Shown: positions 25,163-34,582 of the stretch, one piece after another
How the letters are laid out: the number at the start of each line of letters is the position of its first letter
Numbering within the stretch: position 1 is the first letter of the stretch
Notes under the pieces: model-generated
Databases searched by the model: none
What the model saw: only the letters and a program-made list of their open reading frames with translations
Told to the model about the DNA's origin: nothing
Origin: Leptolyngbya sp. SIO1E4
GTDB lineage: Bacteria; Cyanobacteriota; Cyanobacteriia; Phormidesmidales; Phormidesmidaceae
Direction of reading: 5' to 3'
DNA: 64,000 bases
NCBI GenBank assembly: GCA_010672825.2
Contig: JAAHFU020000003.1
Span: forward strand, 124,001 to 188,000
Position numbers and translations under genes: made by a program

Positions 25163-26590
25163 ATGACCTCTGAGTTTTCTGCCCCCGATGCTGATACGGC
25201 TCCCTTAAAGCTCTCCTTTTTAACCAAGTTAGCCTATGGTGCGGGAGATATGGGAACAGGCATGACCACCAACCTGATTGCCTTCTCGTTTCTAATTTTT
25301 TTAACGGACGTGGCGGGTCTCAACCCTCTCGCAGCAGGAACTGTACTGCTCATTGGGAAAGCGTGGGATGGGATCAATGACCCCCTAGTCGGGATGCTGA
25401 GCGATCGCACCCAGACCCGCTGGGGCCGACGCTATCCCTGGATTTTGCTCAGTGCATTGCCGTTTGGGCTCACCTTTTTTTTGATGTGGTTAGTGCCAGG
25501 CGGCAGCCCAGGCTTTCGGTTTTGGTATTACGTGGTGACCTCTGTTTTGTTTCAGGTTTTCTTCACCACGGCAAACTTGCCCTACTCAACACTCACGGCT
25601 GAGCTTTCCCAAGACTATGACGAACGCACCGACCTCACCAGCTTTCGCTTAGGGTTTTCCTTAATTGGCGCGATCGGGGCACTCGCGTTGGGCCTAGGGA
25701 TAACCTCAAATATCGAGAATGCCCAGCTGCAATATACGGTCTTGGGGGGCGTGTGTGCCCTGTTGTCGGTTGCGCCCCTGCTGATTTGCGTGTTTGGCAC
25801 CTTTCCCCACGCTCAAAAGGTACAGGCGATCGCCGCTAAGACCTCCTCCGGCGATCGGGAAGAAGAGATGCCTTTCCTGCGTCAACTTCGCATGGTCTTC
25901 AGCAACCGCGCTTTTCTATATGTGGTGGGTATTTATCTGTTTGCTTGGCTGGCCCTACAAATTACCGCAAGCATCATTCCGTTTTACGCCACCTTCTGGA
26001 TGGGCATGGACTCCTACTTTTTACCTGCCTTGTTAGTGCAAGGAACCGCGGTTCCGATGATGCTGCCCTGCAACTTACTGAGTCGTCGCATTGGCAAGCA
26101 AGGGCTCTTTTATGTCGGTATTGGGGTTTGGTTAATTGTGCAGATAGGTCTGTTTTTCTTGCAGCCAGGGCAAGTGGGACTGCTGTATTTCTTATGCGTG
26201 GTGGCTAGTTTTGGAGTCGCAACAGCCTACGTGGTGCCCTGGGCCATGCTGCCCGATGTGATTGAACTAGATGAACTGCAAACCGGGAAACGCCGAGAAG
26301 GGATTTTCTATGCCTTCATGACCCTCTTGCAAAAATTTGGGCTGGCAATCGGTCTGTTCCTCGTCGGGGCGATACTGCAACTATCCGGGTTTTTAGCAGA
26401 GCAAGCAGTACAGCCCGAATCAGCCCTGATTGCAATTCGAGCGTTTATGGGGCCAGTCCCCCTGGTTCTACTTGTTGGTGGCATAGGCCTCTGTCACCTG
26501 TACCCCATTACCCGTAGCGTCCACGCAGAAATTTTGCTCAAGCTTTCTGAACAGCGGAAGAGAGCGACTGAGGTTGAGGAGGAAGGGTAG
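25163..26590 (+). CDS. GPH-family (MelB-like) sugar:cation symporter
   Basis: This is a 475-aa protein with about 12 membrane helices. Family marks include AYGAGDMGTGM near residue 22, the WDGINDPLVGMLSDRTQTRWGRR stretch (conserved Asp pair for cation binding plus the loop 2-3 motif), PYSTLTAEL near 140 and AYVVPWAMLPDVIE near 350. GPH symporters import glycosides, pentosides or hexuronides with Na+, H+ or Li+. The substrate is unknown and there are no neighbouring glycosidases. The length is normal and the start ATG is directly after the divergent gap. Confidence 0.9.
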   Translation: MTSEFSAPDADTAPLKLSFLTKLAYGAGDMGTGMTTNLIAFSFLIFLTDVAGLNPLAAGTVLLIGKAWDGINDPLVGMLSDRTQTRWGRRYPWILLSALPFGLTFFLMWLVPGGSPGFRFWYYVVTSVLFQVFFTTANLPYSTLTAELSQDYDERTDLTSFRLGFSLIGAIGALALGLGITSNIENAQLQYTVLGGVCALLSVAPLLICVFGTFPHAQKVQAIAAKTSSGDREEEMPFLRQLRMVFSNRAFLYVVGIYLFAWLALQITASIIPFYATFWMGMDSYFLPALLVQGTAVPMMLPCNLLSRRIGKQGLFYVGIGVWLIVQIGLFFLQPGQVGLLYFLCVVASFGVATAYVVPWAMLPDVIELDELQTGKRREGIFYAFMTLLQKFGLAIGLFLVGAILQLSGFLAEQAVQPESALIAIRAFMGPVPLVLLVGGIGLCHLYPITRSVHAEILLKLSEQRKRATEVEEEG

Positions 26591-26923
26591 GGAGATAGAG
26601 GGGATGGGTATTTGAGGGAGTAGGGGTAGGGTAGGTGTGAGGGGAGGAAGGGGGTAGGGGGTAAGGGGTATGGAGATGTGAAGGAGGTTATTTGTTATTC
26701 ATTGTTCGGTTGTAACAGGGAGCGTCCTGTTTTTTGTGTAAGTGTCCGTTTTTTGATGAAAGAATGCGGGTTGCAGGTGTGTCAAACACGGTTTTCGGAA
26801 CACTCTCTTGTTTGTAAAGCCACTCAACCAAAAATCTGTCCCCCTATCTCCCCTATCTCCCCTAAAACCCTACTCCCCTAAAACCCTACTCTCCAACTAC
26901 CCACACACCTCTGCTTCCCAACC
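26591..26923. repeat. G-rich and C-rich inverted arms between genes
   Basis: The left part (26591-26672) is a purine/G-run tract with many GGGTAGGGG-like words. The right part (26836-26920) is the C-run mirror (CCCCTATCTCCCC, ACCCTACTCCCC). Together they can form a long imperfect hairpin and several potential G-quadruplex runs. A 67-codon open frame between them has no protein-like features. I see no gene here. Confidence 0.6.
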
Positions 26924-27175
26924 CTAATTCTCCCGAAACGAGGCCAGTTTATTTGACACCCAGCGTAGGCCACCGATCGCGATCGCCCCAGCCATTAAGA
27001 TGCCAATAGCAGGTTGAAACAGGGGCACCCACAGGCTATACCAGATATCCAGCCCTAAATTGACGTTCAGGCTGCGGCCTACAACGGCTGTGGCAAACCA
27101 ACCAAAGCTGGCTAGCACGAAAAATAAGTTGGCGACTAAAAGCCAGTTCAACCCGTTCAGCAATCGTTCTCGCAT
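26924..27175 (-). CDS. Small two-helix membrane protein
   Basis: This protein has 83 aa and two predicted membrane helices: WLLVANLFFVLASFGWFATAV (residues 11-31) and FQPAIGILMAGAIAIGG (about 53-69). A lumen- or cytosol-facing loop with NVNLGLDIWYSLW connects them, and the C-terminus is basic. The pattern resembles short conserved cyanobacterial membrane proteins of unknown role. I cannot name it. It stands alone between the repeat region and the aldo/keto reductase gene. Confidence 0.75.
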   Translation of the reverse strand: MRERLLNGLNWLLVANLFFVLASFGWFATAVVGRSLNVNLGLDIWYSLWVPLFQPAIGILMAGAIAIGGLRWVSNKLASFREN

Positions 27176-27284
27176 AATGGCTTTTTATGCTCCTGTGATA
27201 AAGGTGATTGGAAATTTGTGTCTTTACAGGATTGTCCCTTAATTCAGTTAGCAGGAGATAACCAAAAAGCGTTTGGCAATGTGT

Positions 27285-28466
27285 TTAAGAACTGGATAGT
27301 CGCTGTACGGCTTTGCCCTTGAGGCGTTCGTGGGTTTCAGTTAGCAGGGTCGGGATTTTATCAGCATGGGGGCTCTGGGCGATCGCGGTTCGCAGATCTA
27401 CCTCGTGGATTTTGTCTGCTTTGCGGCCTGGAAACCAGTGGCCACCGTTGCCCAGCAGATTGTAGCGGGCTTCAGCATACTCTTGCATATCAAAGGCTTC
27501 TAGCAGATTCCGCAGCCATAAAATAACCGGAATATTGATGTTACCGGGGGTGTTCTCTGGGCTGGGTAGACCCACTTTCCAGGTGCGTAGCCAATCTCGT
27601 CCCAGGGCATCTACAGCGGCTTTTTCCAGTCGCTCTAGGATGGGGGGTAAAAGGGTTTGGGCCTGCTCAAGTAGCGGCAGCACTTTGAGATGTTCGTCAA
27701 AGTCTGAGGGGCGGGCTGCCCCCAGGCTAAGGGTATGGACTTGGGAATGACTGAGACAGAATAGATCGTTAAATACGATGGGGCTGAGCGGGGTACAGAG
27801 ATCCCTCAACTTGGCGGAGGGGCTGTAAAGATGCCCGCCTTTATCAGTAGGGCTGATGATAAATACGCCCATGTCATGGCGGGTAGCAGCGGCGATCGCG
27901 GGCCAGTTGTCTTGATTGATGTAGTACCAATGCAGATTGACATAATCAAACTGATTGGTCTCAATGGCATTCACAATGACATAGGTGGGGGCATGGGTAG
28001 AGAATCCGATGTGACGAATCCGTCCCTGCTGCTGAAACTCCCTGGCCACCTCCAAACATCCACCAGGGCGAATGGTGTATTCCAAAAGCTCTGAGGTGTT
28101 GATGCCGTGGATACCCAGCAAGTCCACATAGTCTAACTGCAGGTTTTTGAGGGATCGCTTGAGGGTCTTGCGAAACTCTTTGGGGTCGGCCTTCGGCGAT
28201 ACCTTGGTTTGCACAATGATCTGGTCGCGGGGCAATGTGGGTAAGAGCTTGCCAAGCTGCACCTCAGAGGTGCCATAGCCCCGCGCAGTTTCAATGTGGT
28301 TAATGCCGACTGCCAGCGATCGCCGGATGGTTGCGTCTAAGTTTTCTTGATTTTTGCGCGGAATTTGCCACTGTGGAATGTCTTGCCAGGAATGTTGGTA
28401 CCGCATACCCCCGCACGAAAAGACGGGCATCTGCAGTTCAGTGCGGCCAAAACGTCGGTATTGCAT
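27285..28466 (-). CDS. Aldo/keto reductase
   Basis: This protein has 393 aa from the ATG at 28466 (MQYRRFGRTEL), the family's usual N-terminus; the 68 codons before it look non-coding. The TIM-barrel AKR motifs are present: IETARGYGTSE (the catalytic Asp of the D-Y-K-H tetrad is Glu here), Tyr in GYG, Lys in VQTKVSP and His in LLGIHG. The C-terminal half (from about residue 250) is longer than a minimal AKR and contains LGAARPSDFDEHL plus a helical bundle. It resembles the long cyanobacterial AKRs but lacks the C-terminal Cys cluster of the Fe-S type. NADPH-dependent carbonyl reduction is expected; the substrate is unknown. Confidence 0.9.
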   Translation of the reverse strand: MQYRRFGRTELQMPVFSCGGMRYQHSWQDIPQWQIPRKNQENLDATIRRSLAVGINHIETARGYGTSEVQLGKLLPTLPRDQIIVQTKVSPKADPKEFRKTLKRSLKNLQLDYVDLLGIHGINTSELLEYTIRPGGCLEVAREFQQQGRIRHIGFSTHAPTYVIVNAIETNQFDYVNLHWYYINQDNWPAIAAATRHDMGVFIISPTDKGGHLYSPSAKLRDLCTPLSPIVFNDLFCLSHSQVHTLSLGAARPSDFDEHLKVLPLLEQAQTLLPPILERLEKAAVDALGRDWLRTWKVGLPSPENTPGNINIPVILWLRNLLEAFDMQEYAEARYNLLGNGGHWFPGRKADKIHEVDLRTAIAQSPHADKIPTLLTETHERLKGKAVQRLSSS

Positions 28467-28688
28467 CGTTGGGAAAAATGAATCGCAGTGTGATGACGAG
28501 AGGTGTCTGTTTATCCTAACGAGAATGAAGCGGGTACACAGGGGCAGGGCTTGCCCCAAGAGCATACAGGGACGCACAGGGGCAGAGTTTCTACAAAATT
28601 GCTCGCCTATCGAGATCTCTGAACAACCCAGCCCCGACCCCCGCGCCCGCCCATCCGAACACCCATACACCCGGACACGCGCCCGCCC

Positions 28689-29399
28689 TTACAGGCTTCG
28701 CACTGAGGCTTGCCCGTCCTTAATTTCGCCCACCAAGACTTCTGTGGCAACGTCAACGAACAGGCCATTTTCGAGCACGCCGGGGATATTGTTGAGGGTT
28801 TTTTCCATATCGGCAGGGTTTGCGATCGCCGCAAACTTCGCATCCAGCACCATATTGCCCTGGTCTGTAATTACAGGGCCGTCTTTCTTAATGCCCATAC
28901 GCAGTTCTACAGCAGCGCCAAGGGCTTCTAAAGCTCGGGTAACGGGTGCGATCGCCATGGGCAATACTTCCACCGGTAGGGCAAAGGTCGAGCCCAGCTT
29001 ATCCACCAGCTTGGAGCTATCAACCACCACGATGAACTTTTCCGCCAGGCCGTCCACGATTTTCTCACGGGTATGGGCAGCCCCGCCGCCTTTGATCAGG
29101 TTGAACTGAGGGTCAACTTCATCAGCACCATCAATGGCCAGCGCAATACTCTCCACTTCATCCAGCGTGGTCAGCGGAATGCCGTATTTCTTCGCTAACA
29201 CAGAGGCTTGAAATGACGTGGGAACTCCCTTAACATCCTTCAGCTCTCCAGAGGCTAACCGCTCACCAATAAATTGGATCGCAAACGCAGTCGTTGAGCC
29301 AGTCCCCAGCCCGACTACTGTGCCAGAGGTAACCTGGGCAGACGCCGCCCGCCCGACTTCTTGCTTCATCAGCTTGACCGGATCTAGCTCAGCCATCAT
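28689..29399 (-). CDS. rpiA: Ribose-5-phosphate isomerase A
   Basis: This enzyme interconverts ribose-5-phosphate and ribulose-5-phosphate in the Calvin-Benson and pentose phosphate pathways. It has 236 aa from the ATG at 29399, preceded by AGGAG. RpiA signatures are clear: [43 protein letters not shown] (catalytic Asp pair), [15 protein letters not shown] (catalytic Glu) and [11 protein letters not shown]. An earlier in-frame start six codons upstream is less likely. The C-terminal end is typical ([13 protein letters not shown]). It runs on the same strand as the AKR and NuiA-like genes but with gaps of over 130 bp, so it is probably monocistronic. Confidence 0.97.
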   Translation of the reverse strand: MMAELDPVKLMKQEVGRAASAQVTSGTVVGLGTGSTTAFAIQFIGERLASGELKDVKGVPTSFQASVLAKKYGIPLTTLDEVESIALAIDGADEVDPQFNLIKGGGAAHTREKIVDGLAEKFIVVVDSSKLVDKLGSTFALPVEVLPMAIAPVTRALEALGAAVELRMGIKKDGPVITDQGNMVLDAKFAAIANPADMEKTLNNIPGVLENGLFVDVATEVLVGEIKDGQASVRSL

Positions 29400-29539
29400 T
29401 TTTCTCCTGAGAACCATTCATTCCGGTAATATACCTTGGCCACATCCCGATCCCTGCTTTTTACTGCAGGAAAAACTCCAGTTTTCACCTCGGATGTGGT
29501 TGAGCATGCCCCAAAGTAGGCACAGTTTCTAGCCCAGAT

Positions 29540-29932
29540 TCAGGTTTCGACGCTCTGGGTTTGCAGCAGCACATGCCCCTCAGAGGTTTGCCCCACAACT
29601 AGCACATCGATCGTGACGTGCCCCACCCGAAACACGCGAACGGTATCGCAATGGTGATTCAAAAAGTTGGCTAATACTTGATGCTGCTGGGCGATCGCTT
29701 TGCCCTCGTCGCCATAGCCTCGGCATCGATGGGTCACCTGCCCCACCAGGTCATCCAGGGTGATTTCTGCAATGGCAATATCAGTCGCCCGATGGAGCAC
29801 CTGACGAATCTCATAGGGCTCTACAGCCCCCAACCGCCACGATGGCATCGTCCAGGGAGCCTCCGTTTCGCTAGGGAACCAGATGCCCCGAATTAAAGCT
29901 TTGAGTTGAGTCGCTAGCTCAGGTGTAGACAT
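29540..29932 (-). CDS. NuiA-like (nuclease A inhibitor) protein
   Basis: This protein has 130 aa from the ATG at 29932 (MSTPELATQLKALIRGIWF). The single-domain fold follows the NuiA/nuclease-A-inhibitor family. An N-terminal helix is followed by PSETEAPWTMPSW, a central acidic helix near VLHRATDIAIAEITLDDL, and C-terminal strands VRVFRVGHVTIDVLVVGQT. Anabaena NuiA blocks the secreted nuclease NucA. Most cyanobacterial relatives have no nuclease next door and have unknown targets, as here. A longer reading frame upstream to 30088 is compositionally odd and is left out. Confidence 0.8.
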   Translation of the reverse strand: MSTPELATQLKALIRGIWFPSETEAPWTMPSWRLGAVEPYEIRQVLHRATDIAIAEITLDDLVGQVTHRCRGYGDEGKAIAQQHQVLANFLNHHCDTVRVFRVGHVTIDVLVVGQTSEGHVLLQTQSVET

Positions 29933-30126
29933 AGAACTAAAACACACCTTAGGCAGAACAAATGCCCCTAGCCGAATAGGGTCTGGAGTAGCAGAATGAT
30001 GGAGTCTCCCAAGCAGTCCGCTGCAGGCTGAGTAGCACACCCCGCTGTATCTCCCCCTCACTTTAGAAAGATTTCTCTCTGAGAGCAAGATTGATTTTCA
30101 AGCATCAGTAAATAATGCGTGAGCAT

Positions 30127-30936
30127 TTACAGACCATTGACCCAATACTCTATTGCCTGCCGTTCGACGCTGCCGTCAGGCATAATCGTGCGGCTGAGTT
30201 TGGCCCCATTTAACTCAGCCCCCTGCAGTTCGGCCCATTTGAGTTCAGCATCTGCCAAATTAGCCCCCAAAAACTGCGTTTTCCAAAGTTCTGCGCTGCG
30301 TAAGCTGGCACCTTTTAGATCAGCATTTTGCAGATTGGCTCCAGTCAGGTCAGCATCCCGCAAATTCGCGTTTTGCAAATTGACGTTTTGCAGATTCGCC
30401 CCTCGCAGATTGGCATGCTGAAAATTAGCCCCCTGCAACTGGGCTCTAGAGAGATCGGCCCCGTGCAGGTTGGCCTCCCGCAGGTCTGCCCCTGGCAAGT
30501 TTGCTTCAACTAACTGGGCATGGGGTAATTGAATTTGGCTCAAATTGGCCGCGGGGGCTTCGAGCGATCGCAATGGCACCCCATCTTTGTGGAGATCTTC
30601 CAAAGCACGAAAGCGGGCATAGCTCGTGGTGAGTTGGGCGGCAGCAGCATTATCGATAATGCGCCAGGCTTCGTAGTGCTTTTGGGCTTTGCGATCAGGT
30701 GCGCTCTTAAAATAGAGAATCACCGCTGCCACAATGGCAAAAGATTCTGCATTCTCAAAGAAAATGTTGATGACACTTCGCCGCAGCAAATCCCGAGGAG
30801 AGCGAATCACCACATCTTCTTGTACCCAAAGGGCAATAACCGCCAGGCACAGCACCGACACCAACACCGCCAACCAGGTGGGAACCCGCTGCAACCACTT
30901 TTCTAATCGTTGAATCAATGACGAGCGCCAACCCAT
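30127..30936 (-). CDS. Membrane-anchored pentapeptide-repeat protein
   Basis: This protein has 269 aa. Two hydrophobic helices lie in the N-terminal third: WLAVLVSVLCLAVIALWV (about 19-36) and SFAIVAAVILYF (about 65-76). From residue 125 onwards there are about 20 A(D/N)LxX pentapeptides, forming a right-handed quadrilateral beta-helix. A short tail follows (RTIMPDGSVERQAIEYWVNG). The architecture matches cyanobacterial pentapeptide proteins at the thylakoid or plasma membrane, whose functions are mostly unknown. The upstream gap contains A/T-rich TAGATAGATTAG repeats that may include the promoter. Confidence 0.92.
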   Translation of the reverse strand: MGWRSSLIQRLEKWLQRVPTWLAVLVSVLCLAVIALWVQEDVVIRSPRDLLRRSVINIFFENAESFAIVAAVILYFKSAPDRKAQKHYEAWRIIDNAAAAQLTTSYARFRALEDLHKDGVPLRSLEAPAANLSQIQLPHAQLVEANLPGADLREANLHGADLSRAQLQGANFQHANLRGANLQNVNLQNANLRDADLTGANLQNADLKGASLRSAELWKTQFLGANLADAELKWAELQGAELNGAKLSRTIMPDGSVERQAIEYWVNGL

Positions 30937-31132
30937 ACAGCATTTCCTTTCTAGGTGAGGTACAGCTTATTCCTGAGATCACGGTTTCTAGATAGATTAG
31001 GTTTCTATATAGATTAGATAGATCTGTGTACCTCACTGGATTCAGAAACGCTGTCAGCATGACTTGAAGGAATAGGGTGCCTCAAAAACATCAAAATTGT
31101 CGCACACCTTGTTTCTAGCGAGCGGTACCCGG

Positions 31133-32593
31133 TTAGGCACAGCGCTTAAGACTCAAAAAACTGCACAAGGCTGGGTGAACGCAGAAATGTGTGACATTTT
31201 CTAAGTTAATGGTGGGCAGTTCGTAATGGCCCAGGTAGGCTCCGCGAACGGCGGCTTGTTCCAGCTGTTGAGGAACTTTAGCTTTTAAGAAACCAATATG
31301 CCACAGGAGTTTTTTAAGCTCTAAATAGTCCATCTCAAGCACCCAGTCGGCGGCGCGATCGACGTTCAGTTCTCCACAGACAACAGACAGCAGCAGATAT
31401 TCCAGCCCTTCTTTTTCAGAATGGGTTTTTCGACCCCGAAAAATTTCAAAAACATCGAGCAGATAGGGATATTTAAACCGATACTCTGAGGCTAAATCTT
31501 TGGTTTTTTGCTCAGAGTAAACTTCCTCCGCTGCGAACATGGTGGCCTCGTCAATACGCTTACCTTCGCGGTAGTATTCTAGGCACAGTTTACAAAATTG
31601 CAGCAGTTCTCTGGGGCGGAGTTGGGTGCGATCGATAATGTAGTCAACTGAGTTTAAATTGCAGGATGAAATTTGTGAGGCAAAGATTGAGTTCCAGCGA
31701 CGCAGGCCGCTATATTGGCGCACTTCTGGAAAGCAGTGGGCAATGCGTAGACCGATCAACTCGATCAGCTCTGTCTTGCCCCAGCGAATAACTTCCACAT
31801 CTTCGCGAATCTTTTGGGCATCTTCATAGATTTGAGGGATATTGTCGAATAGCTCTTGTCGAATTGAAATATAAACCCGCAGGTTTGGGTTAATGCGGTT
31901 GAGTTTCTGAGCCGCCTGAAATAGCCCTGCCAAAAAGTATTTAGCGTCTTCTGAGTTATCCCAGCCCTTATCCAACTCATCCACAAAAATCTTGATGCGG
32001 GTCTTATTGAGCAGGGTCTTCAGACTCGGCAATAGATCCTTAATCTCTTCAAGGCTATAGAGCGCCTGAAGTTCCCTAGATTTTTGGAAGCTTTCGTAGC
32101 TGCCTAACTTAACTTGTTCTAAGCGCTTCAGATATTCAAATAAGATGCCAATGGAGTTGAGATTTTGACTCTGAAGATTGTTGGTAACGTGGTTATAGAT
32201 ATCTTTTTGAAACCCAAGAAGCAGCCCCCGCTTTTTCTCAACAATCGTTTTGAAAATGAGACTATAGAGCAGATATTGCCACGCGACAGAATAGGAACTT
32301 TGCTTTCCCCAAGACCCTTCTTTTTCACTGCGTAAATATTGAGACAGCAGTTCGTAGGAATACTCTTCGGGAGATAGCTCAATCACTAAATGCCCTTTTC
32401 GGGCTTCCGCCGCCGCCATATATTTAAAGATGGCACTTTTTCCAGCCCCTCGGTTGCCGACTAAAATCGTTTTATCGCTGTTGGCAAACTTGTGATACGT
32501 CGAATTTTGATAAAAATAGTTGGCCAGACCAACATCAATATCGCGTTCTGCTGAGTCTGATCCTAAGTTAAGCAGGCGGATATCCAACGGCAT
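31133..32593 (-). CDS. P-loop ATPase, Sll1717 family
   Basis: This protein has 486 aa from the ATG at 32593 (MPLDIRLLNLGSDSAERD). The Walker A motif is ILVGNRGAGKSAIF (about residues 43-56) and Walker B is IKIFVDELDKGWDN (about 203-216). It also contains YISIRQELFDNIPQ as a sensor-like strand and RPRELLQFCKLCL, a STAND/KAP-like C-terminal helix. The family is named from Synechocystis Sll1717 and is related to AAA/KAP/STAND P-loop ATPases; its role is unknown, with defence suspected. No partner effector gene adjoins it. The TCG-rich 44 codons upstream of the chosen start look non-coding. Confidence 0.9.
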   Translation of the reverse strand: MPLDIRLLNLGSDSAERDIDVGLANYFYQNSTYHKFANSDKTILVGNRGAGKSAIFKYMAAAEARKGHLVIELSPEEYSYELLSQYLRSEKEGSWGKQSSYSVAWQYLLYSLIFKTIVEKKRGLLLGFQKDIYNHVTNNLQSQNLNSIGILFEYLKRLEQVKLGSYESFQKSRELQALYSLEEIKDLLPSLKTLLNKTRIKIFVDELDKGWDNSEDAKYFLAGLFQAAQKLNRINPNLRVYISIRQELFDNIPQIYEDAQKIREDVEVIRWGKTELIELIGLRIAHCFPEVRQYSGLRRWNSIFASQISSCNLNSVDYIIDRTQLRPRELLQFCKLCLEYYREGKRIDEATMFAAEEVYSEQKTKDLASEYRFKYPYLLDVFEIFRGRKTHSEKEGLEYLLLSVVCGELNVDRAADWVLEMDYLELKKLLWHIGFLKAKVPQQLEQAAVRGAYLGHYELPTINLENVTHFCVHPALCSFLSLKRCA

Positions 32594-32689
32594 TAGGCGT
32601 AATTGGCAAGATAAAGGGCAAAGCTTTATTTTGACAATACATAATGTATGACACCAGACAGTTTTGCAATAGCCCCCCTGAGGGTACTG

Positions 32690-32725
32690 TTTATAGCGGT
32701 GTATCTGGATACAGCACACCGCCAT
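32690..32725. repeat. Short inverted repeat TATAGCGGTGT / ACACCGCCATA
   Basis: A near-perfect hairpin upstream of the P-loop ATPase gene has an approximately 11-bp stem and a 12-nt loop. The end word TATAGCGG also closes the interspersed repeats, so this is probably a short relic of that family. Confidence 0.6.
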
Positions 32726-32799
32726 AATTCCAAGTCGTGAATTGAGGCTTCTAGCCCCTGAATTCGTTAGGGTTTACGCCGTTTCCCCAACCGTCTGCC

Positions 32800-34251
32800 T
32801 CAACTTTCTCCGTTGCACGATCGCAAGCCAGCCAGCTGCAGCACCAGGTCATCAATCAGTCCCCGAGCTACGCTACCGCGCTGATCAATATTGTTGATAA
32901 AGATGCTGAAGGCGATGGGTTCGTAGTTTAGGGGTTCCAGATAGCCTGCCAAAGCAAAGTTTCGGCTAATCGCCCCCGATTTGCCCCACAGTCGGCCCGT
33001 TACCGGCGTATCACGAAAGCGATTGCGCAGGGTTCCATTCACCCCCGCAACTGCCAGAGATTGGCGATAGGTATCTGCCAAGGGCGATCGCGCCATAGCT
33101 TGCAAAACATCCACCATGGCGATCGGGGTGATCAGGTTTTTGCGGGCCAGACCTGAACCATCCACCATCACCACTGCGGTGGGGTCAACACCCAAATCAC
33201 GGAGAATCGTGAGGGCGATCTCGATGCTTACCTGGGTAGCGTCTTCCTGGGTGCCTGATTGGCGACCGAGCTGTTTAAGCAGAGCCTCAGCGTATAGGTT
33301 ATTGCTGCTTTGATTCGCTGGAATCAGCAGCTCCGCTAAAGGAGGCGACTGCACCCTGGCCAGTTCTGGCCAGTCGGGTGCTACCGGGATTGGGGACAGC
33401 GCCATTTGTTGAACAGAGATATTCTGCAGGGCCAGGGCCGATTGAAATGCGACAAGGAAGGCTTCACCAGAGTTAGGCACGGCAATGGAAACACGTTCTG
33501 GCTCTGATCCAGCCACGAGTTGCCCCCTCACGCGCAGAATTGGATCAGCCAAATCGCGCCCAACACTGACAAATTCAGGATCCTCCGCAGGCACCGTAGT
33601 GGAACGATTATCAACTCGCCATCCAGATTGCTGAGTCGGCTCATCCCACACCACCTGCAGCGGTTCCCCGAGGCCTTGGGGTATGAGGCTGAGGCCAATT
33701 TCGTTTTCTGCCAAAATCAGCGCGTTGACCGGCGCACCGTACCCTGCCTGCACATCTTCCCATTCCCAATTGGGGTTAACGGCGCTGCCAGGAAAGGCGC
33801 TTTCATCCCCGTACAAAATGTCGACTTCGCGAATGTTCTGCTGGGTGAGCTGGGTGGCGAGGGTGGTGAGGTCTTCTCGGCCAAAGCTGGGGTCTCCCTG
33901 CCCCAACACTCGTAGGGTCGTCATTTCGGTGGCATCGGTGATGCCATAGACAGTGGTGCTGATGGTATAGTCTGGCCCCAGTTGGGTGAGTACTGCGGCC
34001 GTGGTTAGCAGCTTCAGGGTAGAGGCCGGGACAAAGAAGCGATCGCCCCCACGGCTATACACCGGGTCTCCTGTGAGGGTTTCTACCTGCAGGCCCAAAC
34101 GGGCACGGGCCAGTTCAGGGCGTGTTGAGATCGCGTCTATGGCAGCGGGTAAGTCGGCGGGGCAGAGGGCTACAGCGGGTAGAGGCAGGGCGATCGTCCC
34201 CAAAACCGTCCAGAATCCCACCAGTCTTTTGTTCACCCGAGCCTTCTCCAT
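32800..34251 (-). CDS. dacB: PBP4-type D-alanyl-D-alanine carboxypeptidase/endopeptidase
   Basis: This protein has 483 aa and an N-terminal signal segment (FWTVLGTIALPLPAVALCP). The three class C PBP boxes are present: SxxK in VPASTLKLL (S77, K80), SxN in ANQSSNNLYAEALLK and KSG in GRLWGKSGAISRNFALAGYL. These enzymes trim pentapeptides and hydrolyse cross-links in periplasmic peptidoglycan. The large insertion domain between SxxK and SxN (about residues 100-310) is typical of PBP4/DacB. The gene is followed on the right by decayed genes, then two further wall-related genes on the opposite strand. Confidence 0.95.
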   Translation of the reverse strand: MEKARVNKRLVGFWTVLGTIALPLPAVALCPADLPAAIDAISTRPELARARLGLQVETLTGDPVYSRGGDRFFVPASTLKLLTTAAVLTQLGPDYTISTTVYGITDATEMTTLRVLGQGDPSFGREDLTTLATQLTQQNIREVDILYGDESAFPGSAVNPNWEWEDVQAGYGAPVNALILAENEIGLSLIPQGLGEPLQVVWDEPTQQSGWRVDNRSTTVPAEDPEFVSVGRDLADPILRVRGQLVAGSEPERVSIAVPNSGEAFLVAFQSALALQNISVQQMALSPIPVAPDWPELARVQSPPLAELLIPANQSSNNLYAEALLKQLGRQSGTQEDATQVSIEIALTILRDLGVDPTAVVMVDGSGLARKNLITPIAMVDVLQAMARSPLADTYRQSLAVAGVNGTLRNRFRDTPVTGRLWGKSGAISRNFALAGYLEPLNYEPIAFSIFINNIDQRGSVARGLIDDLVLQLAGLRSCNGES

Positions 34252-34292
34252 CTGCTTCCCTTTACCCCAGCGACTGTAACTAGGATCCCAGG

Positions 34293-34582
34293 CTTTGTCG
34301 AATTAAAGAGCAAATTGCGGATTTTGACAGCGACACCCCATTCGTAAGCTGTCTTTATTCGGTTCCATCCTGCACGACGACTTTACTGCCGATAGCGATA
34401 TCAATTGTTTAGTAAACTTTGAACCCCAGAAAACGCCAGGATATTGACGCCTCGCCGAGATGGAAATAGCGCTAACTGAAATGCTTGGTCGTAAAGCCGA
34501 TTTAAGGACTCCCAAAGAACTCAGTCCTTACTTCAGAGACGAAGTGATAGGTGAAGCTATTGTGCAATATGACAAAGATTGA
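34293..34582 (+). pseudogene. Decayed MntA-type nucleotidyltransferase antitoxin
   Basis: Conceptual translation with one frameshift and one internal stop gives the minimal nucleotidyltransferase sequence: IKEQIADF, then QRHPIRKLSLFGSILHDDFTA with SDIN, LVNFEPQKTPGY, (stop), RLAEMEIALTEMLGRKADLR and SPYFRDEVIGEAIVQY. This matches MntA antitoxins, which AMPylate the partner HEPN toxin. The second catalytic Asp (SDxD) is Asn. Frameshift, stop and active-site loss mark it as a pseudogene. It overlaps the HepT remnant as in intact pairs. Confidence 0.85.

Noticed and set aside
26678-26881. 67-codon frame between G- and C-rich tracts
   Set aside because: The sequence is low-complexity at the end, lacks a ribosome-binding site and overlaps the repeat arm.
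28354-29109. 251-codon plus-strand frame across the rpiA region
   Set aside because: It is antisense to rpiA and the aldo/keto reductase start, with the amino-acid pattern of a shadow frame.
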